A DNA stretch of 64,000 nucleotides from positions 55,979,238 to 56,043,237 of the forward strand of contig CM031857.1 in the NCBI GenBank assembly GCA_018697195.1, given 5' to 3'. A program made the translations under genes and the position numbers. Below are positions 1 to 11,080 of this stretch, piece after piece. The notes beneath the pieces were generated by a model. That model worked only from the letters and a program-made list of their open reading frames with translations, made no database searches and was not told the origin of the DNA. How positions within the stretch are numbered: the stretch's first letter is position 1; the number at the start of each line of letters is the position of its first letter. This DNA is from Certhia americana (Eukaryota; Chordata; Aves; Passeriformes; Certhiidae).

Positions 1-3000
1 GCATCAGCTTCTCCCACCAGTTCATGTGTATTTTATGAGCCCAGAGATGTTTCGGCAGAAAGTATAGCTGTGCCAAAAAGAGTTGTTCCTGCTTGTCTTC
101 GTGCTTGGCTTTTTTTCTGTACTTGCGGTGTCTGAAGAAGGGGAATGCTATAGCTGTGGCAAGGAAAAGCTGCCATACTGCTCTGTAGAGTGATGGCGGG
201 TGTGCATATTTACAGCTGTCCAGGAGCAGTGTGTCAACTGTGTGTCTTAGGCTCCTCACCTAAGGGAAATTGCACCAGTCTGTAGTGGTCTATTGGAGGT
301 CTGCAAATGGTACTGGTTGCCTCAGGAGCAGCACTTATTTGGGGACTGCCTTGCAAAGACTCCAGGGATTTTTCCAATCTTGATGTCCCTTGTGGGATCA
401 CACCAGTCATTGGCATCCCCCTTGTGCCCTGCGGGACAGACCCACAGCATCCTCCACCTGCCAGCACTTCAGTGGGGCTTCAGTGAGTACAAGGCCAAGC
501 TGCTAATCTGCAAATTTCAGAATTGTGTTTTGCCAGCAATGCCTTTTAACTAACTTAAAGCTGACCTGCTCATTTGGGTGAGGAACTGTGTGTTAGGTGG
601 GATGAAGCTGTTGCAAAAAACATCTTCCTTCCAAGAAAATTCCTTTCTGTAGGCGAGTCTTTAGTCATCTTTGCAACCTTTGTCATCCTCTTCTCCCTGG
701 GGAGTTTACTGTGTGACCTTTGCTATTCTACCAAGGCGCCTGATAAATTATTATTCTTTTAAATGGCATTTAGACTGTCGTCGTGACTGCTAGCCTTGAA
801 GATTTGCAGTCTACCCTGTAATTTTGAGGGGGAAAAATGGTTAAGTGACAGAAGAAATATTGTACTTCACGATAAAACTACTTTTGTGTTTCATTTTCCA
901 CTCAAGTCATTCGTATCCCTGTCACTAACCTCATTCAGGTCAAGGGCTTGAGGCAGAGAACAGGCATAATATTTTTTTTGTTAGACTGATGCATCTGAAT
1001 ATTGCAAACATCTGTAATTTTGAAATTGAAATGAACATTGTGTTAAATCCTCAGGCACATATTATCAAGGCATAATAGATTACTGAAGTTTGCATCTCTT
1101 TTAGCAGTTCAGACTCAGGCTCTTTTGACTGGTTATTCCAAACATTAATGAACCTGTTTACACAAAGGGAGCTGCTCCTTATGGCTGCAAATTAGATCCT
1201 GGATTCTGCAAACTTTGTGGGAAAATCTGTGGACCAAGTAGTTGAGATAATAATGAAAAAATTAATCAGGCACATATTGAATGTGAAGCATGGAAGAAAA
1301 CATCTGTAGCACTCAGTGGATGTCTGGGTGACATACTTGCAGTGCTGTTTTGCCAGCTTACATCTGGAGTGGTTCATGAGAAGAGAACAGATGCTAGTGT
1401 GAAATAGGTCATCATAGCAACAGGGCATCAGAACAGAGGCATTTCTTTTTTTTTTTCTTGCAGTAACAGCTATTTCTTTTTATTCACACCAATTATGAAA
1501 ATGTTAGCCAAGTATGCAATGTGAATGCATGTATTGTGACAAGCCAGTACTCCTAAAGGGTGTCAAGGAGGCTTCAGAGAAACAGCCCTTTTGCATTACA
1601 TACTGTGTATTCTTTAACAGACATAGTGATTATTTTTTGTTAAGATTAGGATCTTCCCCCCCACCCCCCCACCCCGCTTTATTTTTTATTTAGTAGAGAT
1701 ACTACTAAATGCGTTCTAGGTGGCAAATGCCCAGAAGCAAAGATGCTAATTCAAGTGAGTTTCATCAGTCATTTCAAAAGAGAGGTCACACAGATAAGAG
1801 AAATGAACGTTACACAGTATGTGAAGCAGTGACATTCGTGAGCCCTTGTCACTAGCAACCATTAGCATGGAGGCCTGCTGTTACGTTTCAGTGCTTTATG
1901 TGCTTTTCTTGACCAGGCAGGGAGCCTTCAGAGCACTGTAGCAGTAGCATACAAGTTATTGTTTCTTTCTGGAATGCTTTATATTTTTAGTACCATTTAG
2001 ATTTTTCCGTGTCCCCTTGTGCATCTAAATTTTAAAGAGAGTCGAAGAATGCATAATTCATATCTGTCCCAGAGGTAATGGAATGACTCAATGATATCCA
2101 TGAAGGAGATGATTTTAAATTTCATGTCTTATGCAAGAGGTCATATTTATACAAAAAGTGCAAAAATTGGTCTCAGGGATACTCAGATAATTATGCTTAG
2201 AATAAGGACTGTGGATTCCAGGGGGGAGTATCACAGGAAGCTTTAGTGTCTTGTGTGTCACCATCACTTATGTATCATGGTTGTCATGATTGAAAACTTA
2301 GCAACTGATAGATCTCAGGCTATGACTTATATTTTGACTTGGAATAGCACTTGCAGGAGGTGTGAAAAGACATGTTTGCTTTGATTCTGTTGAAGTATTC
2401 ATGCAAGATGTGAAGCATTTGTTTACTGCTGAAATTCTCTCCTTCATTTAAAGCAAAAACAATTGTTTATTGATGTTGGGCAGTACCCACCAGTAGATGC
2501 CTTGACACACAGCACAATTCCACTAGATTATTTCTCCTCTCCTTTCCCAAAAGCCTAGAAGTGCCATGGCTAGAAATAAGTGTCTGGTTCTGTGATATGC
2601 TATATGGTTGAAAATGCACTTTAAGGTCTGTTTTACAGACAGTTCAAAGGGAGTATAAATTGGTGCAGTGTTCTCTCTTTTCTTCTAATCCAGACATATA
2701 TTCATTGCATTTTTACCCTGAAACATATCTTTAAAAATAACCTACCACTTTGCATTTTATTTAACTTGGACTTTGCTATATTTATAAAATTGTTATGATC
2801 TAGCTGCTTCTGTAGTGAAAAATGTTTAACATCCTCTAAACCAATTTTACTCTGACTTCTAGCATTGTGTATCCAAGGAGACAGCTGATCTTATTTGTTT
2901 TTCCTTTGAAAACTTCCTAGTTTTAACTCTCCTTTCCACTTTTTTCAGGATTTGCCATGAGAATTTGTAACATTCTTTTGGAAATACTGTGATGGGTCCA

Positions 3001-3056
3001 CTGAGAAGTTACCTTCCTGTGTACAGGTCTGTAAACTGTATTGTGTTCTGACTGTT
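1..3056. other. Unique AT-rich non-coding stretch
   Basis: I recognise no gene or interspersed repeat here. Open frames on both strands are under 90 codons and overlap each other, with no domain-like composition. The only distinctive element is the C-rich tract listed separately. The stretch ends at the probable target-site duplication of the LTR that follows. Confidence 0.6.
1655..1677 (-). repeat. C-rich tract, G-quadruplex motif on the minus strand
   Basis: The + strand has C runs of 7, 7 and 4 separated by single A residues. The - strand therefore has G runs of 4, 7 and 7 separated by single T residues. Splitting the longer runs satisfies the usual four-run G-quadruplex pattern with very short loops. 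It sits in AT-rich DNA with no gene beside it. The motif is directly visible; that it folds in cells is inference. Confidence 0.7.
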
Positions 3057-3491
3057 TGTCATGGTTTAGAAATGGTATTCTCCTATTCAGTTTTCCCACT
3101 GAAACCACTCCAAGTTATATGCTGCTCACTCCCCTCCTCTCTCCCTGTCTTGATCCCTCCTTCCCTCTCCCTTCCTTTCCCCCATGGTGGACTGGTGAGG
3201 AGAATGGGAGTCACAAAAGATAAATGTCATGGATTCAGATAAGAATAATTTACTGGAAACATCAATGAGATAAGAAAATGATCACTAACAGCAACAATAC
3301 TAATGACAGATTGTGTAAGAGAAAGAAATCTTGCTGACCCCATGGAAACCTCTGACACTACACAGGCCACTCCCTCTGCTATCCCTGTCCTTGGAAGATA
3401 ACCTGAGGTGGTACAGGATAACTTCTGGGTCCTAGCCATGCCCCATACTGGCTGTTGCAAAAATTAACCCTGACCTGGCTGGAACCAGGAG
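3057..3491 (-). mobile_element. Solo LTR of an avian endogenous retrovirus
   Basis: The stretch reads as an LTR on the - strand. Its 5' part (high coordinates) resembles the conserved start of a dispersed avian LTR family. A run related to TTTACTGGAAACA and GAGATAAGAAAATGA (around 3250-3280) is shared with the element at 54.4 kb. The left edge is TGTCATGG. Flanking hexamers actgtt (3051-3056) and actatt (3492-3497) agree at 5 of 6 positions and fit a target-site duplication, as made by ERVK-type integrases. No internal retroviral coding sequence is adjacent, so this is a recombined solo LTR. The exact 3' edge is uncertain by a few bases. Short frames inside it are not genes. Confidence 0.7.
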
Positions 3492-3497
3492 ACTATT

Positions 3498-6400
3498 TCA
3501 GCATGTAGACCCCTGTGCTGACTTGTTATCTTTAATCTTAAATGACTGCAAACCAAATCTAATTTTATGCTGGAGAAAGTGTTGTGAAAAATGATTTTTG
3601 TTTCTCACCATATGCTTAGGACATAACTCTGTTTGTTACTGTTGTACAGATATAAGTAACCCATTCGTCTTTCCTTTGAAGTGAATGATTGCAGTTTATA
3701 GAGTTGAACTGCAGAAAGGAATTGGGCCTGTATGTCATTTTCTTCTCAGTGCTATGCCTTTCAGTATGTTTTGGAGCTGCATTACCCTAAAAGGCCCTGC
3801 AATCGATTGCTTCCACCCAGGCTGCTCATATGTGAGCAGCTGACCACAGTTACAGCTGTGGATGTTTTCAGAACACTTAGCAGAGGATCAGCAGAATTAC
3901 TGAGGCTTTTGGGTCAGGAGGAGCTCAGGTTCATGGAAAGTTTACAAAAATGAAAAAAAAAAGTTTTATGTAAGAAACTGTAAAAAGAGCATAATAATAA
4001 TGGCTGACTCCTGTAATGTCAGCATGGCAAGAAGTGGTGAGAAGCCTGTAGCTAATGCTATGTCCTTGTCAGCTGAAATGATAGTGTGACCAGCAATTGC
4101 TCTGATTTAGAGGGTAGAAAACACTCCCCTGCATCTCAATATGTTTTTCTATGCAGCTATATGACAGAGAAAAAATTGATTTCTTGCTGCTTTCAAAGCT
4201 AGTACTGAACAGCATTTTTATAGAAATCTGCTAAGAAAAACCTATGGGAATAATTTTTTTCATCTGGGTGGTCATACCCTGCTATTGGTCACACTCGAGG
4301 TCTCTAGGAATTGTGTGCCCTAAATAATAATTCTCAAAAATATTCATTTTGGAATAGGCTGTATTTAATTTGCTTGTTTTACGTTGGCAACCTTGGTTTA
4401 CCAAGCACAGGTAAGCTTACTTTGCCTTGGTACTTTGGGTGTTACTGCCTTCCTTGTTGACTCTGTAGTCACATACTGTTTTATTATTACGTAGGAATTC
4501 TGCAGGGAAAGTAGCCTGTAAACCTTGAAGAAAATCAGATGGATTTAGGAGAGGAGAGGTATCCAAAACAACTTTTAATTCATTCTTGGAAATTATTATG
4601 ATTTGGTAATACCTTTTAAAGCCAACACAGCTCCGAGACTCTTTAGAAACTCTTTGAACTTGTATGTAAACCTCACACAAGGGCACAGCTTCTGTAATGA
4701 GTGAAAGCCCTACATCAGACTGGTTGAGATACTGCAGATACAAATCTGATGGTGGTGCCTTGGGCCTGTGTTGAGTGAAAGCTCTGTTCAGAAATAAGTA
4801 GCTTTTCAGTGTAATTGAACAACTGTTGAATGATCTGTGTCATCCTAAGGCTTTGACTGCACTGCTTCTTTCTTTAATGATGATAGCCCTTCAGGCAACA
4901 TTTGTGGTTTTCTTAGACAGGGAGTGGGGAGAAAGAAGTGCAAAACACTGGAAGACATTAGGGATGAAGAGAGAAAACTAGCTGCAGTGTTGGCATTTGC
5001 ATACTTTGCTTTACTAGTAGCAACAGCAGCTTTAGAAAATCTTCCTCTCCAGACCTGTCTGTGAATGTTGTTTGAATCACAGCTCACCTAAGGCTTCCAA
5101 GAGTTACTCTAAAATTGCCAAAGTGAATTGAGGTTGGGCCTGCGTCTTAATAATGCAATACAAATGAAATCAACAGCTGCCACGTGGAGAAGTTTTAGGC
5201 AAGTCATTTGTCTAAAACACATCTTAAAAGTTTCCTTGTTCATCAGTTTAGTTCTTGGAAAATTGTGATGTGCATACAAATCAGTATTGTGCCATTTAAA
5301 AAGAGGACAAATATGATATTAATTTGATATATATACTTTTTAGATGTATGTATATTAAGTGGCATAAAGTAGTTGGGTATGGTGCTGTACCTTCATTATC
5401 ATGCAGAAGCAAAGGAAAACCAATTAAATTAAAAGGCAAGATAGTTCTGGTGAAAAGGAGATAGAAGGTGTAATTTCCCCTTGGAAAGTATCGCCCCGAG
5501 CTATTATCAAAAGGTATTGCCAGAAATAGGTATTTACATCAATAAGAATGCCATCACAGATATATTTTTCATATTATCCCTTTATAAAGAAGTTACAGTG
5601 GTTACAAAGCAGTGACAAAAGGCTGAATTTACCAATCCTCAGCCAGGGGTCTGGGTGAAGCTGCTTCTGCAACTGTGTAGGTATCTCCTGTACCACTTCT
5701 CTGCAGTGTCTGATATTGGCATGGAATGGAAACAGGATAGTGATCTAGCTAAATAATTAGTTTAACCTGGGTCAGCTATTGCCATTTATCCATGTCTTTC
5801 ACAGCAAATTTGCAGTGGTTTTCTTGTCATTTGTAAGTATCTCCTCCTCTTGTCTTCTTAATCCCTTGTTTATTTCCTGCATATGATCCCTCAATCTGTT
5901 CTCCAGAGAGGCCTCTTTTTCCTGAGATCTTTATTACTTGTTCTTGCTTTGTTGGAGTTTTCTTAATACATTGCTTGAGTTTCTAAAATTTTGTATTGGG
6001 TCACTAAATACCTGTTGGGGGTCCTCAAACCTTTGCCCTTGACACCCCTGTGGTGAAACAAGAATATTGGTTTTACAGGGAGCAGAAAAAACAAAAGTGG
6101 TGAAAACAGTTCATGGCCACTGCATGGGATGAGAAGCATCTGACTCTGGTGGCTGGGCTCCTCTGTCCTGTCCTCCTGTTACAACCTCCTGGGCACATGG
6201 TCAGCGTGGGCTGGCTCCTGGGGAAGTTTGGGGCCAGGGGGAACACTGCTCTATTGTCTTGCTGCTTCTCAAGTGAAGAAATCATGACTGGCAAAACATC
6301 AATCTGTCAAAAAACATAGGAGGGAAAGGGAGAAGGGAAAAGAATCATCTAGGGAGGACAGTTTTCCAGCCTAGCACGTAATCATGGCAGCTGTGCCTTT

Positions 6401-6954
6401 GATCTCCATACCAGTGCTGTGCATGGACCTGCTGCTGCACTGGATAAAAATGCGGCTATGCCTTAAAGCCATGCTGCCAGAAAGGCCAAACTCTCTGTAC
6501 CACCAGGCTTTGCTCCAGGCTCAGCTGTCCCACCAGAGGCTCCAACGGAGGGTTGCAGTGAGAAACTTGAGGGTGCTGGTGCACAAACCAGGAGGAACAT
6601 GGTTATCTTTGTGCATCCTATATGTAAATTACCTGGCTACAAAAAAGGCAGGATGGAAAGGGAATGTTACTGTCTGGAAATATGCCATGTGTGCATTTGA
6701 TGCACAGTATTGATGAATTATTTAAAAGATGGAAGCTAAATAGTTTGGTAGCTGGAGAAAATCTGTAAGCTAGATGCTTGAAGGAAACATGGTAAGGTGG
6801 AGGAAGTGAATATCACAAAGCTGCCATTGAGGGAGAGTTGTATTTTATTAGAACAGAAATCCAAACAAGACTGCAATTTTGTAAAGACAGACTGTGATTT
6901 TGTAAAGACCTTTGTGTCCAGATCATGAGTCGTATGTGCAAGCTAATTATAAAC
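3498..6954. other. Unique non-coding stretch
   Basis: No gene or confident repeat is recognised. It holds two small hairpin-forming sequences at 3821-3861 and several overlapping short frames of up to 109 codons (4417-4743 minus, 6384-6713 plus) with no recognisable domain. The part at 6020-6350 is less AT-rich than its surroundings and could be an unrecognised old repeat, but I cannot name it. Confidence 0.5.
3821..3861. repeat. Pair of adjacent inverted repeats
   Basis: An 8-bp perfect inverted repeat (GCTGCTCA / TGAGCAGC, 4-nt spacer) occupies 3821-3840. A 6-bp one (CCACAG / CTGTGG, 6-nt spacer) follows at 3844-3861. Both are visible in the sequence. No function is implied. Confidence 0.6.
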
Positions 6955-7392
6955 ACAATGAGCTGGTGCAAGGACTTGAGCACAATTCTTGTAAGGAGTC
7001 ACTGATGGAGCTGGATGTGTTTAGTTCAAAAAAAGGAGGCTTAGGGGAGACCTTATCATTCTCTACAACTGCCTTAAAGGAGGTTATAGTGGGATGGGAG
7101 TTTGTCTCTTCTCCCATGTAACAACTGGTAGAGTGAGAGTAAACAGCCTCAACCAGGGAAGGTTTAGATTGGATATTAAGAAAAATATCTTCATGGAAAG
7201 GACTGTCCAGAAGTGGAACAGGCTGTCCAGGGAGGTGGAAGAGTCACCATTCCTGGAAGTATCCAAAAAAACAAGGGCATGTGCCACTTAGGGGCATGGT
7301 TTAGTGATGAATGTGGCCATGCTGGATTAACAGTTGGACTCAATGATCTTGGAAGTCTTTCCCAACCTCAACAGTTCAATGATTTTATATGT
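6955..7392 (+). mobile_element. CR1 LINE, 5'-truncated, 3' end present
   Basis: This follows the 3' part of the avian CR1 retroposon. Diagnostic segments are AGGAGGCTTAGGGGAGACC near 7036, GGTTTAGATTGGATATTAAG near 7160, GGAACAGGCTGTCCAGGGAG near 7216, and the end block TTGGACTCAATGATCTTGG running into CCAACCTCAACAGTTCAATGATT at 7334-7387. The copy lacks the upstream ORFs, as most CR1 insertions do because reverse transcription stops early. It differs from the recalled consensus at many positions and carries small indels, so it is moderately old. The left boundary is approximate. Short frames across it are shadows of the repeat. Confidence 0.93.
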
Positions 7393-9354
7393 GTTTGTTA
7401 TTTTCATTTTTGAAAATAACAGCATAAAATCATTAAATTGGTGACTCAGAATATCTGTTACCATCCAATTCTGATTTTTTGTTGCCCAAAGGAAGACACA
7501 CAACAAGTTATTATGAGAAAATCTAGAATGGCAGTTTGCTCACTTGAGTAAGAGTCATGGTCAGAGGAACTGCAAGGGACTGAAATTCATATGTTTGCAG
7601 GGAAAACAAACGAGCAACCAACCCAGACAGCAGATTGACATTGACCTTTCACTGGATTTAATGCTTTAAGTTCTTTTTGAGATATTTCTAGGAATATCTC
7701 AAATCACCTCCTCTGCTGGAGCAACAGTCCAACAGTCCCTGTTATTTTATGATAGCTACTTCCCAGAAGAGCAGGAAACCAGTTGAGAGACTTCTGCAAA
7801 CTAAGCAAAGTTTTCATAAACTCAGATTAGGAGTGAGGATCTTGCCTCACTCTGGTGCCATCATCTTCTGCTTCAAAGCAGTGCTTTGATGATAGTCTTT
7901 GCTGGTCTTAGTTCCTGGCATAGCATAAAAAGAAAGGAGATCTTTAGTGTCAATGGTCAAGAACACCTTAGGGACACCAAAGATAATTTTGCTCATTTGC
8001 CTTCACTACCAGCTAGAGCAGAATTGTCTAGATAATCAGAGAGAGATGTTTATCTAATCTTCCAGTGAGGAATATTTCAGTTCCACTCCAATTAGTGTCT
8101 TCCAGACCTACAGAACACTTGGGAATTTCTAAAATCCATGTTATGCTCTGTTTGCTCCATAGGAAGCCATTTGGTGTATTATTTATAGTGAAGCTAGAGA
8201 ACAGTTGAACATAACTTTCTTTATGGTAATCTTTCAAATATTAGAAGGAAAAATGACTTTAGGTTGTAGCTGATTTAAGTTGTTCATCTATTTTTCAGAA
8301 TAAGCACTTGCAGATCTTATAGGTCCCATTTCAAATACTTTTTCCTGTCTTCATCCTTCCACGTGTTGCTAAATTCTTAATACAAGTGCCAGCATTAAGA
8401 AGCTGAATATAGTCAATGTGACTTTCATTTATTTACATAAAATAAGCACAGAATTTAAAAATTCAATAATTAATTATGGAGCTACACCCTCAGCTAAAAT
8501 GACCCTGATCCATATTATGCTTCAGCTATGTGTAAGTGGAGTCACTGCTAGTGCCTTTTCTCTCTTTGATCAGTTAAACTCTCTCAGTATGATACTGGGT
8601 AATGAATGACACTGTTGGAAAAGCACTAAGTGTGCAACTGATGGCTCTCAGCATATGGGTAATGGCTCATCTTGCACCTTTTCATTGCCCACATTCTGCC
8701 TGCACAGAGATAGTTGAACAATAGATGAGGTGAAATGGTGGCCGTAGCACATTTCAGAAACAATAATTGTCCATTAGGTCCCTCTAAAAGAAAGATAGCA
8801 AAGAACTGCTATGTTTTTTATCCCTAAGGCCCTCAAGAATCAATAACACGCCATGAATAATAATAATAGAAGACGGAGGACAGCTGTTCAGCTGAACGCC
8901 ATCAATATTGACACCTTCCAGGAGGAGTAATCCCCTTGACTGAAGCAGGTGTCACAATAAGATAAAAGTCATAAGCTACGTCTCCAGTGAGAGTCTGGTG
9001 CCATATACAGAAAGATATGAATTGATTTTGCTTCTGAAAGGCAGTTAAAGCATCTTCTCCAACTGAGAGGAGAAATCTGCTGTCACCACTGCTGTTCAAG
9101 TCTCCAGAAACAGCAGTGAAACTTGAAGAGATAGTACTTAAAAAACAAGGACTCTTCATATGGCCAAGCACCAACCTAAGTGAGCTGTTAAAAACCAAAC
9201 CTTTATTTTTTTCCACTGCAGCACGGAACAATGTTGGCAGGGTTATGTCCTTTTCTCCTGCTTTTCAGCTAAGGTATGAAAAAAGACTACCTGTTCAATA
9301 GTAAATATGAAAGGATTTTTTGAATTAATTTACATGAGAACAAATGATAAACTC
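7393..9354. other. Unique stretch between two CR1 copies
   Basis: No gene is recognised. It holds a 28-bp near-palindrome at 7676-7703 and, around 8820-9000, a block with several short palindromes that could be a conserved non-coding element. Open frames (for example 8902-9231 minus, 109 codons) have no domain. Confidence 0.55.
7676..7703. repeat. 28-bp near-perfect palindrome
   Basis: Arms TTTGAGATATT and AATATCTCAAA are exact inverse complements, 11 bp each, around a 6-nt centre (TCTAGG) that is itself nearly self-complementary. It could form a cruciform or bind a dimeric factor. No gene adjoins it. Confidence 0.75.
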
Positions 9355-9890
9355 TTAGAATCATTTAGGTAAAAAAAAAAGGTTTAAGATTATCAAGTCC
9401 AACCCTTACCCCAGCACCGCTGAGTCCACCACTAAACCATGTCCCTAAGTGCCCCATCTACACGTCTTTTAAGTACCTTCAGGGATGGTGACTCCACTGT
9501 TTTCCTGGGCAACCTATTCCAATACTTGACAACTCTTCCAATGAAGAATTTCCTCCAATATCCAAGCTAAACCACCCCTGGTGCAACTTGAGGCTGTTTC
9601 CTCTTGTCTTGTTATTTGGGAGAAGAGATTGACCCCTCCTCAGTACAACCTCCTTTCAGGCATTTGTAGAGGGCAATAAGATCTCCCTGAGCCTCCTCCA
9701 GGCTTAACAACCCCAGCTCCCTCTGCCACTCCTCATAAGACTTGTGCTCTAGAACCTTCACCTGGACATGCCCCAGCACCAGAGGGGTCCAGAACTGAAC
9801 ACAGAGCTTGAGGTGTGGCCTCAGCAGTACTGAATGCAGGGGGATTGTCACTACCCATCCTACTGGCCACATTAATTTCTGAATGATGGT
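9355..9890 (-). mobile_element. CR1 LINE, minus strand, 5'-truncated
   Basis: On the + strand the copy reads from the CR1 3' end inward: AGAATCATTTAGG at the left edge, then AAGTCCAACCCTTACCCCAG, AAACCATGTCCCTAAGTGCC, GGATGGTGACTCCACT, CTCCCTGAGCCTCCTCCAGG and CCAGAACTGAACACAGAGCTTG. All correspond to the reverse complement of the avian CR1 3' region. It is better preserved and slightly longer than the copy at 7 kb and is in the opposite orientation. An internal A-rich stretch near 9371 interrupts the 3' end. The 96-codon frame at 9612-9902 (minus) is a remnant of the end of the reverse-transcriptase ORF or a chance frame; no intact ORF remains. Confidence 0.95.
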
Positions 9891-10679
9891 GAGTTCAGTC
9901 ATGCAATTAATATATTCACAGTGCTATCAGCATTAGAAACTGCCTGTGATAAGTATTCAGCTCCTTTTTCTCAGCCTTGTAAAAACTCTTTGACACCAGC
10001 TCAATTTAGAACCAATCTTTTGTTCATCTTCATAACTCAAAGCTGAGCAAAGGCAAATCAATATCATAAGTAATAATAAGGCAAAGTCTTGATTTTGGTT
10101 TAGGGTTTCAGCCTTCTTTCTAGGCTGAGGTGTAACACGTACAGCACTTCTGGGATTGAGAGTCCCGAGATATACTGCTCCTCAATGACTCAGGTTTCTA
10201 GGCTCAATTTCACTTCAGAAAAGGGAAAATATAGAGAAAATGGCCACAAGTTAAAAAAACTAACTAGAATCAAAAGGTAAAACTTGAAGGAAACCATGTC
10301 AACTTTAATATGGCTGGTAGACTACATGAAAAAAATGACCCAAAAATGGCTGTAGGCAACTATTCAGGAAAGAATGTGTTCCTGCTTAATGTCATTGATC
10401 CCACATTCAGGAAAAAAACCAAAAGACCACTGAATATTGAGCTCAAGAAGTGAACTATGAGAATCTGAGGAATCTTGACCAACTTTGCTCAAACACAAAA
10501 ATGAAAGTAGAAAGATGAAAGAACATCTTGGGTCAAGCTGCTCTTTAACTTTGAACCTTCAGAACACTATTAAAAATTAACCAAGGAAAAGGTAATACAA
10601 ACTATTGCTCAAAATATCCTAGAACTAAAAAAAAAAAATGTTCTTCATCTAAGTAGCCACAGGTTTTTTATCCTAGAAA

Positions 10680-11075
10680 ATTTGGTAGTAGCTTGAGGGT
10701 CCTGCAGCTGTATCAGTTGTACTGATACTTCCCATTAGACCTGTGGCTGACCCATTTCTGAGGGCCTTCACTGATGGAGATTCTCTGAGCAATTCATTCC
10801 AATGCCTGATTTTTCTTACAGTAAGAAAAACACTTTTTTCTTTTCTTAAAATACGATTTACTTCTCTCCTAACTGCAATAAAGCAGAATTGGTTATTCCC
10901 TTTGTTCTTGTAATCATATTTGAAATTTTCAGTGTGTTTTGTCATGTCTCCTTTTGTCTTCTTTGCATTAATCGACAATTTATTCCTTCAATTTTTTGTT
11001 ATGTTTTTAAGAGTACTCACTGTCAGTTGGTTACATCCTCCCTAAAATGTGGCATCCAATGCTACACCTAAGGTT
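10680..11075 (-). mobile_element. Older, diverged CR1 LINE fragment
   Basis: The order of segments matches an old CR1 read from its 3' side: CACTGATGGAGATTCTCTG, ATTCATTCCAATGCCTGA, TTACAGTAAGAAAAACACT, and near 10930-11060 the segment encoding the usual TGTCTCCTTTTGTCTT / ATGTGGCATCCAATGC region. Divergence is clearly higher than in the copies at 7 and 9 kb. No reading frame is intact. Boundaries are approximate. Confidence 0.75.
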
Positions 11076-11080
11076 GTGGT

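Noticed and set aside
9612..9902. 96-codon minus-strand frame
   Set aside because: Lies within a truncated CR1 copy; it is repeat sequence, not a host gene.
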